From assembly GCA_902773245.1 (NCBI GenBank), contig CACYDY010000260.1, forward strand, positions 1 to 8,393: a stretch of DNA of 8,393 nucleotides, written 5' to 3'. The first letter of the stretch is position 1. Every line of letters begins with the position of its first letter. The notes under the pieces are model-generated. The model was not told where the DNA came from, did not search any database, and saw nothing but the letters and a program-made list of their open reading frames with translations. The stretch is from an uncultured Ruminococcus sp. (GTDB lineage Bacteria; Bacillota; Clostridia; Oscillospirales; Acutalibacteraceae). Positions 1 through 5,536 of this stretch are shown piece after piece. Both the position numbers and the translations under genes were made by a program.

Positions 1-177
1 AGATTTATTCGGCAGATTGCACATAAATTTCGCAGGCATACTGACGTATGTCAAGAAATTTTGGGCGATATGACGGATGAAGATGTGGTGCAGATGAGCG
101 GCAGAAGGTTTTTAGAGGTGTCCTTTATGCTTTCACAGTTAATTTTGACAAAAAAGGTTGAAATCCGTGTTCATTAG
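1..177 (+). CDS. 3' end of an unidentified protein gene (58 codons visible)
   Basis: Frame 1 is open from the window edge to a TAG at 175-177, while the other two + frames hit stops early. The tail is basic at its start (RFIRQIAHKFRRH), then has an acidic stretch (DMTDEDVV), then an amphipathic segment ending LTKKVEIRVH. I do not recognise the family. The helix-then-strand ending could suit a winged-helix or similar small fold, but that is a guess. No terminator lies between its stop and proS, and the proS promoter overlaps its last codons, so readthrough into proS is possible. The start, upstream context and function lie outside the window. Confidence 0.55.
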   Translation, partial: RFIRQIAHKFRRHTDVCQEILGDMTDEDVVQMSGRRFLEVSFMLSQLILTKKVEIRVH

Positions 178-186
178 GGGTATAAT
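158..186 (+). promoter_or_regulatory. Sigma-A-type promoter of proS
   Basis: A -35 box TTGAAA (158-163) and a perfect -10 box TATAAT (181-186) are separated by 17 bp. The start would fall near 193, giving a leader of about 30 nt before the proS ATG. That is too short for a T-box, which often controls aminoacyl-tRNA synthetase genes in this phylum. The -35 box lies inside the last codons of the upstream gene and the -10 box follows its stop directly. Confidence 0.7.
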
Positions 187-223
187 TATAAGTTGTATGT
201 AAATAAAATATGGAGGTGCAAAA

Positions 224-1663
224 ATGGCACAAAACAAAAAAATGGTTGAAGCCATTACTTCAAGAGATGAAGATTTTGCAAAGTGGTATACGGATATTGT
301 GAAAAAGGCTGAGCTTTGCGATTATTCGGGTATAAAGGGCTGTATGATCTACAGACCCTACGGCTATGCAATATGGGAAAATATTCAGCACGATCTTGAC
401 CGCCGTTTTAAGGAAACAGGTCATGAGAATGTTTATATGCCAATGCTCATTCCCGAAAGCCTGCTTCAAAAGGAAAAAGATCACGTCGAGGGCTTTGCTC
501 CCGAAGCTGCCTGGGTAACCTACGGCGGTTCGGAAAAGCTCAGCGAACGTCTTGCTATTCGTCCGACTTCGGAGGTTCTTTTCTGCGAGCATTACAGAAA
601 CACTATCAACTCCTACAGAGATCTGCCCAAGCTGTACAATCAGTGGTGCAGCGTAATGCGTTGGGAGAAAACTACCCGTCCGTTCCTGAGAACCTCTGAG
701 TTCCTCTGGCAGGAGGGTCACACAATGCACGAAACAGCAGAAGAAGCTCAGGAAGAAACTCTCCGTATGCTCAAGGTTTATGAGGACTTCTACAGAGAAA
801 CTCTTGCTATCCCCGCTGTTGTCGGAAAGAAAACAAGAAAAGAAACGTTTGCCGGCGCAGAAGCCACCTATACCATTGAGCCGATGATGCACAACGGCGT
901 TGCTTTGCAGGGCGGTACTTCTCACTATTTCGGCGACGGCTTTGCGAAAGCCTTTGACATCAAGTTTACCGGAAGAGATAACACTTTGCAGTATCCTCAT
1001 CAGACTTCATGGGGCGTTTCAACAAGAATGATCGGCGCTATCATCATGGTTCACGGAGATGACGACGGACTTGTTCTTCCCCCGAAGATATCTCCCATCC
1101 AAGTGGCTGTTATTCCTATCGCCCAGCACAAAGAGGGCGTCCTCGAAAAGGCAGAGGAGCTAAAGAACCGTCTGTGCGCAGAATTCAGAGTTAAGCTGGA
1201 CGATTCCGACAACAGCCCGGGCTGGAAATTCAGTCAGTATGAAATGAAGGGCGTTCCCGTCAGAGTTGAGATCGGCCCCAAGGATATCGAGAAAAATCAA
1301 TGCGTTATAGTAAGACGTGACAATCGTGAAAAACAATTCGTTTCGCTTGACAATATCGAAGAAGCTGTCAGAAATGCTCTTTGTGAAGTTCATGAGGGAA
1401 TGTATCAAAAAGCTCTCGAAAACATGAAGGAGAAAACTCATGTTGCGCTGACATTCGACGAGTTTGTTGACACAGCAAAGAACAAGCCCGGATTTATCAA
1501 GGCTATGTGGTGCGGCGATGTTGAATGCGAGGACAAGATCAAAGATGTTACCGGCGGAGTCAAGTCAAGATGTATTCCGTTTAAGGAAGAGGTTCTTTCC
1601 GATGTTTGCGTATGCTGCGGAAAACCTGCCAAGCACCAAGTGTTCTGGGGCAAACAGTATTGA
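224..1663 (+). CDS. proS: Prolyl-tRNA synthetase, short form with C-terminal zinc domain
   Basis: Cytosolic class II synthetase that charges tRNA-Pro with proline using ATP. The protein has 479 residues, the usual size of the archaeal/eukaryote-like bacterial ProRS, and lacks the editing insertion domain of the longer E. coli-type enzyme. Class II motif 2 begins at about residue 146 (RWEKTTRPFLR, then the FLWQEGHT block). Motif 3 lies around residues 264-277 (GVSTRMIGA, with Arg268). An anticodon-binding domain follows from about residue 290. The C-terminal domain carries Cys430, Cys435, Cys462 and Cys465, matching the zinc-site spacing of this class, and the chain ends in Tyr, also typical. 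The ATG has a strong Shine-Dalgarno GGAGGTG at 212-218 with good spacing. The gene has its own promoter at 158-186, and metA follows after 53 bp, probably in the same transcript. Confidence 0.97.
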   Translation: MAQNKKMVEAITSRDEDFAKWYTDIVKKAELCDYSGIKGCMIYRPYGYAIWENIQHDLDRRFKETGHENVYMPMLIPESLLQKEKDHVEGFAPEAAWVTYGGSEKLSERLAIRPTSEVLFCEHYRNTINSYRDLPKLYNQWCSVMRWEKTTRPFLRTSEFLWQEGHTMHETAEEAQEETLRMLKVYEDFYRETLAIPAVVGKKTRKETFAGAEATYTIEPMMHNGVALQGGTSHYFGDGFAKAFDIKFTGRDNTLQYPHQTSWGVSTRMIGAIIMVHGDDDGLVLPPKISPIQVAVIPIAQHKEGVLEKAEELKNRLCAEFRVKLDDSDNSPGWKFSQYEMKGVPVRVEIGPKDIEKNQCVIVRRDNREKQFVSLDNIEEAVRNALCEVHEGMYQKALENMKEKTHVALTFDEFVDTAKNKPGFIKAMWCGDVECEDKIKDVTGGVKSRCIPFKEEVLSDVCVCCGKPAKHQVFWGKQY

Positions 1664-1716
1664 TCAACAATATTGCAGCACTCAAAATTCTTTAACCCTC
1701 AAAGCGAGGTGAAAAA

Positions 1717-2691
1717 ATGCCAATAAATATTCCGGAGGATCTGCCTGCGGCAAAAATTCTCGAAAGCGAAAACGTCTTTGTTATGACCAACAAACGCGCA
1801 ATGTCACAAGACATAAGACCGCTTGAAATTATTATTCTTAATCTTATGCCGACAAAAATCGTGACCGAAACACAGCTTCTTCGTCTGCTCGGAAACAGTC
1901 CGCTTCAGGTGAACATCGAATTTTTGCAGATGGCTTCTCACGTTTCAAAAAATACGCCTCAGGATCATCTGACCTCTTTTTATAAAATATTTTCCGAAAT
2001 CAAGGACAACTTCTATGACGGAATGATCATAACGGGCGCACCCGTTGAGCTGCTTAATTTTAATGAGGTCGATTACTGGGAAGAGCTTTGCTCGATCATG
2101 GAGTGGAGCAAAAGAAATGTTTACTCCACACTGCATATCTGTTGGGGAGCGCAAGCCGGACTATACTATCATTATAAAATACCAAAGTATTCTTTTGACG
2201 AAAAGCTTTCGGGAATTTTCTCTCACAAGGTATTAAATTCCAAACACCCTTTAATGCGCGGTATTGATGATGTTTTCTACATTCCCCACTCCAGAAACAC
2301 GGGAGTAAAAACACCCGATGTTCAAAAGCACAGCGAGCTTGAAATTCTTTCCCTTTCCGATGAAGCCGGAGTTTCTATAATTGGTGAAAAAAGCGGCAGA
2401 CAGTTTTTCATACTCGGACACCCCGAATATGACAGGGATACTCTTGCCAAGGAATTTTTCCGTGATTTGGAAAAAGGAATTGATCCTAAAATTCCAAGCA
2501 ACTATTTCCCCGAAAACAACACCGACAAAAAACCCATTATGCAGTGGAAAAGCTATGCAAACCTGCTGTTTATGAACTGGCTGAATTACTATGTTTATCA
2601 GAACACACCATATAATCTGTCGGAGATTCCTAAAATTTCCTTTAATTTGGAAATTCCCAATATTCCCGACTGCTATGAATATCATATTTAA
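1717..2691 (+). CDS. metA: Homoserine O-acetyltransferase (MetA family)
   Basis: Catalyses acylation of homoserine, the first committed step of methionine synthesis, in the cytosol. The 324-residue protein has the glutamine-amidotransferase-like fold of the MetA family. Visible landmarks are the catalytic nucleophile Cys142 in HICWGAQAG, and His235 and Glu237 in GHPEYD, all at the family's standard positions. The acyl-donor residue after GAPV is Glu111. In studied MetA enzymes Glu at 111 goes with acetyl-CoA use and Gly with succinyl-CoA, so I infer O-acetylhomoserine as product despite the common 'succinyltransferase' label. The start is supported by Shine-Dalgarno GAGGTG at 1706-1711. It sits 53 bp after proS without an obvious promoter or SAM-responsive leader, so it probably depends on proS transcription. 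Two terminator-like hairpins follow. Confidence 0.95.
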   Translation: MPINIPEDLPAAKILESENVFVMTNKRAMSQDIRPLEIIILNLMPTKIVTETQLLRLLGNSPLQVNIEFLQMASHVSKNTPQDHLTSFYKIFSEIKDNFYDGMIITGAPVELLNFNEVDYWEELCSIMEWSKRNVYSTLHICWGAQAGLYYHYKIPKYSFDEKLSGIFSHKVLNSKHPLMRGIDDVFYIPHSRNTGVKTPDVQKHSELEILSLSDEAGVSIIGEKSGRQFFILGHPEYDRDTLAKEFFRDLEKGIDPKIPSNYFPENNTDKKPIMQWKSYANLLFMNWLNYYVYQNTPYNLSEIPKISFNLEIPNIPDCYEYHI

Positions 2692-2705
2692 CGGTTAATT
2701 GACTG

Positions 2706-2736
2706 ATCCCCCTTTCCGTAAGAAAAGGGGGATTTT
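2706..2736 (+). terminator. First terminator after metA
   Basis: A 10-bp perfect stem pairs ATCCCCCTTT (2706-2715) with AAAGGGGGAT (2724-2733) around an 8-nt loop. It is followed by a short T stretch (2733-2736) and more T-rich sequence. The T-tract is only on the + side, so it serves the proS-metA transcript. Confidence 0.75.
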
Positions 2737-2746
2737 GATTTATCTG

Positions 2747-2786
2747 ACAGCATTATAAGTTTGGACAATTCATAGTGCTGTTTTTT
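2747..2786 (+). terminator. Second, tandem terminator after metA
   Basis: ACAGCATTAT (2747-2756) pairs with ATAGTGCTGT (2772-2781) over 10 positions, one of them a U-G wobble in the + strand RNA, around a 15-nt loop. Six T residues follow (2781-2786). On the - strand the wobble becomes an A-C mismatch, which favours + orientation. It may be a backup that protects the convergent regulator gene from readthrough. Confidence 0.55.
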
Positions 2787-2792
2787 AAGGAA

Positions 2793-3512
2793 TTATTTAT
2801 TTGATAAGTTTTTTTGATGTTCTATAAAATACAAGTATTTTTCTTTTATATCTTTCAAGCTTTTTTGCCGTATCAGAACTCTTTCGCCGTTTTCCAAAAG
2901 AAAATCTTTCTCGGCGTTAACGATAAAATTCATATTTACAATATAACTTCTGTGACACCGCAAAAATCGGTCGTCCGACAGTTCTTTTTCAATATCGTTC
3001 AAACGCTTGTACAGCGTGTAATTTTTGCCTTCTGTTGTGTGAAACAGACATTTTGTGTTGCTGCTTTCAACGTACCTGATCCGGTCGTACGGTATCTTGA
3101 AAATGCTGCTTTTCTGCTTTACGATGTATTCCGAGCTGCCAATGCCTATTGACAGTCTTTTCATTATTCTTTCAATCATCGGCTTTTCAAAAGGCTTTAA
3201 CAAATATCCTGAGGCGCCAAGCTCATAACCCTCAACTGCAAATTCCGTACTTGAACTTATTATTATCAAATGAGTGATGACATTGCTGTTCTCTTTTATT
3301 TTTTCTGCAAACATATCTATTGTCCGAGAATCTTCAACCCTCAAAAAAATTATATCAAAGTGAACTTCTTCGTATATTTCAAAAAATAAATCATCTAATC
3401 TGAGGTATTTTTCTGTCTTTGCAGAATAATTACTGTCTTCAAAATAGCTGTTTAATATCGAACAAAGCCGCTGTGAATCTTCTTGATCGCTGTCGCATAT
3501 TGCAATATGCAT
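2793..3512 (-). CDS. LytTR-family response regulator with a degenerate receiver domain
   Basis: A 239-residue cytoplasmic transcription regulator. Residues 1-120 form a CheY-like receiver and residues about 126-235 a LytTR DNA-binding domain (conserved RCHRSYIVNMNFI block near 185-197). The receiver keeps Asp7, Ser86 and Lys106 (LLKPF). The phospho-accepting Asp that should follow FDIIFL is Arg58 (codon AGG). The second acidic-pocket residue, usually the second D of a CDD motif, is Ser8. Phosphorylation at the normal site is therefore impossible, and no histidine kinase gene is nearby. The start is the first ATG of the domain, with a purine-rich GAGGAAAGAGA about 10-20 nt upstream. I saw no convincing close promoter. 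A good - strand promoter lies about 400 bp upstream at 3913-3940. Target genes are unknown; LytTR proteins usually bind direct repeats near virulence, bacteriocin or cell-surface genes. Confidence 0.9.
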   Translation of the reverse strand: MHIAICDSDQEDSQRLCSILNSYFEDSNYSAKTEKYLRLDDLFFEIYEEVHFDIIFLRVEDSRTIDMFAEKIKENSNVITHLIIISSSTEFAVEGYELGASGYLLKPFEKPMIERIMKRLSIGIGSSEYIVKQKSSIFKIPYDRIRYVESSNTKCLFHTTEGKNYTLYKRLNDIEKELSDDRFLRCHRSYIVNMNFIVNAEKDFLLENGERVLIRQKSLKDIKEKYLYFIEHQKNLSNK

Positions 3513-3603
3513 TAATAATCATCTCTTTCCTCACTAAATCATTAATCAAATTCATCAAAAAAGCAGCCGGTTTCAAAAAATGCGAAATTTTTCACTTTTT
3601 GTG

Positions 3604-3612
3604 TGCTATAAT
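3604..3612 (+). promoter_or_regulatory. Extended -10 promoter of the small gene at 3675
   Basis: TGC plus TATAAT (3604-3612) is an extended -10 element. No good -35 box lies 16-18 bp upstream. The -10 sits inside GCTATAATAGC, a 5-bp inverted repeat about one base. The start would be near 3619, giving a leader of roughly 55 nt. Confidence 0.6.
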
Positions 3613-3674
3613 AGCAAAGGTGATTCACAATACAGTTTTAGTATCCAATCAATTTTTAAGGAGTCTTTGATAAT

Positions 3675-3905
3675 ATGATAACCTACAAACTCACTGAAGA
3701 CAATATTTTTAATGAAACACTTGGAAGCTATGCAGCATACGGCATTGAAGCTTTTGATGATGTTAAAAATTGCTCCGTTGTTAATATTCCCGACATTTTT
3801 CCCGACAAAAGCTCGGCAGAAAAGTATATTGAACTTTTCAACAAAGAAAAGCTGGATTTAATACATTTAGAAAACGTAATTGAGAATATTATTCAACTTG
3901 GTTGA
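3675..3905 (+). CDS. Small hypothetical protein, resembles the clostridial DUF6514 group
   Basis: A 76-residue acidic, soluble protein without signal peptide, membrane segment or cysteine pair. It starts MITYKLTED, has a central YGIEAFDD segment and a DIFPDKSSAEKYIELFN helix, and ends in LIHLENVIENII. This resembles, from memory only, small clostridial proteins grouped as DUF6514, whose function is unknown. It is probably real: Shine-Dalgarno AAGGAG at 3658-3663, a promoter at 3604-3612, ordinary codon use, and a terminator after it at 3983-4029. It diverges from the LytTR regulator gene with a 162-bp gap. A - strand promoter just past its stop could produce RNA antisense to the whole gene. 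Confidence 0.75.
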   Translation: MITYKLTEDNIFNETLGSYAAYGIEAFDDVKNCSVVNIPDIFPDKSSAEKYIELFNKEKLDLIHLENVIENIIQLG

Positions 3906-3912
3906 CATATTA

Positions 3913-3940
3913 ATTATAGCACAAACGAGCAGAATTGCAA
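3913..3940 (-). promoter_or_regulatory. - strand promoter directed back through the small gene towards the LytTR regulator
   Basis: Read on the - strand: -35 TTGCAA (3935-3940), 16-bp spacer, then TGC-TATAAT (-10 at 3913-3918, extended motif at 3919-3921). The expected start is near 3906, the stop codon of the small + strand gene. Transcription would cross that gene in antisense and reach the regulator start at 3512 after about 395 nt. It lies downstream of the cysK terminator, so it is not a cysK promoter. Confidence 0.5.
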
Positions 3941-3982
3941 TACTTTTTTAACTGTTTTTTAACTTTTTGTTACGATTAATAA

Positions 3983-4029
3983 AAAATGACGAAAACCTTC
4001 TCATTACCGGGATAGTTTTTCGTCATTTT
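3983..4029. terminator. Bidirectional terminator between the small gene and cysK
   Basis: A 13-bp perfect stem pairs AAAATGACGAAAA (3983-3995) with TTTTCGTCATTTT (4017-4029) around a 21-nt loop. T-rich tails exist on both strands (ATTTTCTTATTT on +, CATTTTTTATT on -). It lies between the 3' ends of the convergent small gene and cysK, so it probably stops both; the - side, for cysK, has the longer T run. Confidence 0.75.
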
Positions 4030-4105
4030 CTTATTTAATAATTATGTTAAAGTGGCTGTCATTCAGCAGTACTTTTTAAAACAGACTACGTTCCGTCCGT
4101 TCAAA

Positions 4106-5035
4106 TCAGTCTGCAAACATCGGCGTCGAAAGATAACGCTCGCCTGTATCGGGAAGAAGTGCAACGATAACTTTTCCTTTGTTCTCAGGTCTTTTAGCAA
4201 GAATCGCAGCAGCAGCTACAGCCGCGCCCGAAGAGATTCCTACCAGCAAGCCGTCATTTCTCGCAAGCGTTTTGCCCGTAGCAAAGGCGGTTTCGTTGTC
4301 AATAGTGATAATTTCGTCATAGACTGCGGTGTTCAATGTATCGGGAACGAAGCCTGCTCCGATACCCTGGATCTTGTGCGGTCCGGGAGTGCCCTTAGAC
4401 AATACGGGCGATGTTGCCGGCTCTACAGCAACCACCTTAACATCGGGATTCTGAGATTTCAGATATTCGCCTACACCCGAAATTGTTCCGCCTGTACCTA
4501 CGCCTGCAACAAAAATATCAACCTTTCCTTCGGTATCTTTCCAGATTTCCGGACCTGTTGTCGCCTTATGCGCGGCAGGGTTTGCCGAGTTTGTAAACTG
4601 GCTCGGAATAAAGCTGTTGGGTGTTGTTTCGGCAAGCTCGTTTGCCTTTGCGATCGCACCCTTCATTCCCTTTGAACCGTCAGTCAGAACAAGCTCAGCC
4701 CCGTAAGCCTTCAAAAGATTTCTTCTTTCAATGCTCATCGTTTCGGGCATTGTCAGAATAACCTTATAGCCTCTCGCTGCGGCAACCGCTGCAAGACCTA
4801 TTCCCGTATTACCGCTTGTCGGCTCGATAATAACCGCACCCGGCTTAATAAGTCCCTTTGCCTCGGCGTCGTCGATCATAGCCTTTGCAATTCTGTCCTT
4901 GACGCTTCCTGCGGGATTAAAAAACTCAACCTTGGCAAGTATCGTTGCCTCAAGCTCGTTGTTTTTTTCATAATTTGTAAGCTCTACAAGCGGAGTTGAG
5001 CCAACCAAATCCAAAACACTCTTATAAATACTCAT
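4106..5035 (-). CDS. cysK: Cysteine synthase A (O-acetylserine sulfhydrylase)
   Basis: PLP-dependent cytosolic enzyme that makes cysteine from O-acetylserine and sulfide. The protein has 309 residues, the normal length. The PLP Schiff-base lysine is Lys46 in NPAGSVKDR. The substrate-binding loop TSGNTG is at residues 73-78, the phosphate-binding loop GTGGT at 180-184, the GISSGAA segment at about 266-272, and the C-terminal PDTGERYLST at 295-304. The QFTNSANP segment is also typical of CysK. The start is fixed by Shine-Dalgarno GAGGAGA (complement of 5044-5050). The gene stands alone on the - strand with a consensus promoter at 5202-5230, an inverted-repeat operator at the start site and a leader of about 160 nt. 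This suggests sulfur-responsive control. Its relative CysM or a cystathionine beta-synthase are less likely given length and motifs. Confidence 0.97.
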   Translation of the reverse strand: MSIYKSVLDLVGSTPLVELTNYEKNNELEATILAKVEFFNPAGSVKDRIAKAMIDDAEAKGLIKPGAVIIEPTSGNTGIGLAAVAAARGYKVILTMPETMSIERRNLLKAYGAELVLTDGSKGMKGAIAKANELAETTPNSFIPSQFTNSANPAAHKATTGPEIWKDTEGKVDIFVAGVGTGGTISGVGEYLKSQNPDVKVVAVEPATSPVLSKGTPGPHKIQGIGAGFVPDTLNTAVYDEIITIDNETAFATGKTLARNDGLLVGISSGAAVAAAAILAKRPENKGKVIVALLPDTGERYLSTPMFAD

Positions 5036-5085
5036 AATAATTATCTCCTCTGCGTTAATTTAGTCTGATACAATTGTAGGCAATA

Positions 5086-5107
5086 GTTGAAAAATAATAT
5101 ATTCAAC
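5086..5107. repeat. Inverted repeat in the cysK leader (GTTGAA/TTCAAC)
   Basis: GTTGAA (5086-5091) and TTCAAC (5102-5107) are 6-bp inverted arms around a 10-bp AT-only centre. The repeat lies about 50 nt upstream of the cysK start. It could be a weak RNA hairpin or a protein site; no U-tract follows. Confidence 0.4.
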
Positions 5108-5119
5108 ATCGCCGGTGCT

Positions 5120-5136
5120 TGAAGAAACGTTCTTCA
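5120..5136. repeat. Perfect inverted repeat in the cysK leader (TGAAGAA-ACG-TTCTTCA)
   Basis: Seven-bp perfect arms (5120-5126 and 5130-5136) flank a 3-bp centre, about 85 bp upstream of the cysK start and within its predicted leader. The compact symmetry suits a dimeric DNA-binding protein as well as an RNA hairpin. No T run follows, so it is not an intrinsic terminator. Confidence 0.5.
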
Positions 5137-5180
5137 CTGTTATTGATCATTTTATCACACTTTTCTGTAATATTCATATC

Positions 5181-5199
5181 ACCTATCGGATTTATAGGT
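5181..5199. promoter_or_regulatory. Putative operator at the cysK transcription start
   Basis: ACCTAT (5181-5186) and ATAGGT (5194-5199) are perfect inverted arms about a 7-bp centre. The repeat begins 3 bp past the -10 box and covers the expected start site near 5195, a classic repressor position. The arms and spacing look like sites of Rrf2-family regulators such as CymR, which repress cysteine-synthesis genes in Firmicutes. The regulator's identity is inference from memory of such sites. Confidence 0.6.
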
Positions 5200-5201
5200 T
5201 T

Positions 5202-5230
5202 ATTATAACACCTGATTTCTGCCATGTCAA
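5202..5230 (-). promoter_or_regulatory. Full-consensus promoter of cysK
   Basis: Read on the - strand: TTGACA (5225-5230), exactly 17 bp, TATAAT (5202-5207), with no mismatch to the sigma-A consensus. So strong a promoter usually needs repression, which fits the operator that follows immediately. Confidence 0.88.
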
Positions 5231-5298
5231 TAGTTTTTTGAAATTTTCCTAACAATCTTTATTTAATAGTTGAAATTGTACTACTAATCGTTCCTCTG

Positions 5299-5307
5299 AT
5301 TATAGCA
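5299..5307 (-). promoter_or_regulatory. Possible second, upstream - strand promoter (extended -10 only)
   Basis: On the - strand TGC-TATAAT (5299-5307) forms an extended -10 without a recognisable -35 box. It would start about 97 bp upstream of the main cysK start. It may be a minor cysK promoter or chance in AT-rich DNA. Confidence 0.25.
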
Positions 5308-5358
5308 TAAATATATGAATTAAATTATTAATAAATTCCGCTTTTTTTATTTTTAGTC

Positions 5359-5364
5359 TATAAT
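5359..5364 (+). promoter_or_regulatory. Possible + strand promoter for a non-coding RNA (-10 only)
   Basis: A perfect TATAAT at 5359-5364 lacks a good -35 box (TTCCGC lies 17 bp upstream). The start would be near 5371, at the left edge of the palindrome 5372-5386. No + strand gene follows, and a hairpin with a U-tract lies about 200 bp downstream. Confidence 0.3.
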
Positions 5365-5371
5365 AATTGAA

Positions 5372-5386
5372 ATCACTGTCAGTGAT
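5372..5386. repeat. Perfect palindrome ATCACTG-T-CAGTGAT
   Basis: Seven-bp arms (5372-5378, 5380-5386) lie around a single central base, just after the TATAAT at 5359-5364. Neighbouring GTGATTTTTCAC (5387-5398) and a second TCACTG (5415-5420) offer alternative pairings. As DNA it resembles an operator; as RNA, a small hairpin with a 5-nt loop. Confidence 0.5.
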
Positions 5387-5423
5387 GTGATTTTTCACTT
5401 AAAAAACGCTTGTTTCACTGCAA

Positions 5424-5442
5424 ATGGGACACTTATGGGACA
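5424..5442 (+). repeat. Direct repeat of ATGGGACA with 11-bp period
   Basis: ATGGGACA occurs at 5424-5431 and again at 5435-5442, three bases (CTT) apart. The 11-bp period is about one DNA helical turn, as in tandem protein sites, and the repeat lies just upstream of the TATTAT at 5453-5458. In the RNA model most of it falls in the single-stranded bulge of the long helix. Confidence 0.55.
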
Positions 5443-5536
5443 TCAATTGTGGTATTATATATATAGTTAAAATAAATCTGAGTTCTCCACACATTTGCAT
5501 TATAAATACCTATAGCTGCTGCTTTATGCAGTACAG

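Noticed and set aside
145..150. Perfect TTGACA before proS
   Set aside because: It lies 30 bp from the TATAAT at 181; the TTGAAA at 158-163 has the correct 17-bp spacing.
2251..2685. 144-codon - strand ORF inside metA
   Set aside because: Shadow of metA; every metA catalytic motif is intact on the other strand.
3542..3559. Tandem 9-mers TTTGATGAA/TTTGATTAA (on the - strand) upstream of the LytTR gene as an autoregulatory site
   Set aside because: LytTR sites are usually 9-bp repeats separated by about 12 bp; these are adjacent and AT-rich, so chance is likely.
3902..3907. TTGACA on the + strand at the end of the small gene
   Set aside because: No -10 box lies at 15-19 bp; the TATA-like bases nearby belong to the - strand promoter.
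4052..4675. 207-codon + strand ORF over cysK
   Set aside because: Antisense shadow of cysK; Cys- and Arg-rich low-quality translation with no ribosome site.
5424..5442. GGGACA repeats as the end of an insertion sequence or MITE
   Set aside because: No matching inverted copy (TGTCCCAT), transposase remnant or target duplication is visible in the window.
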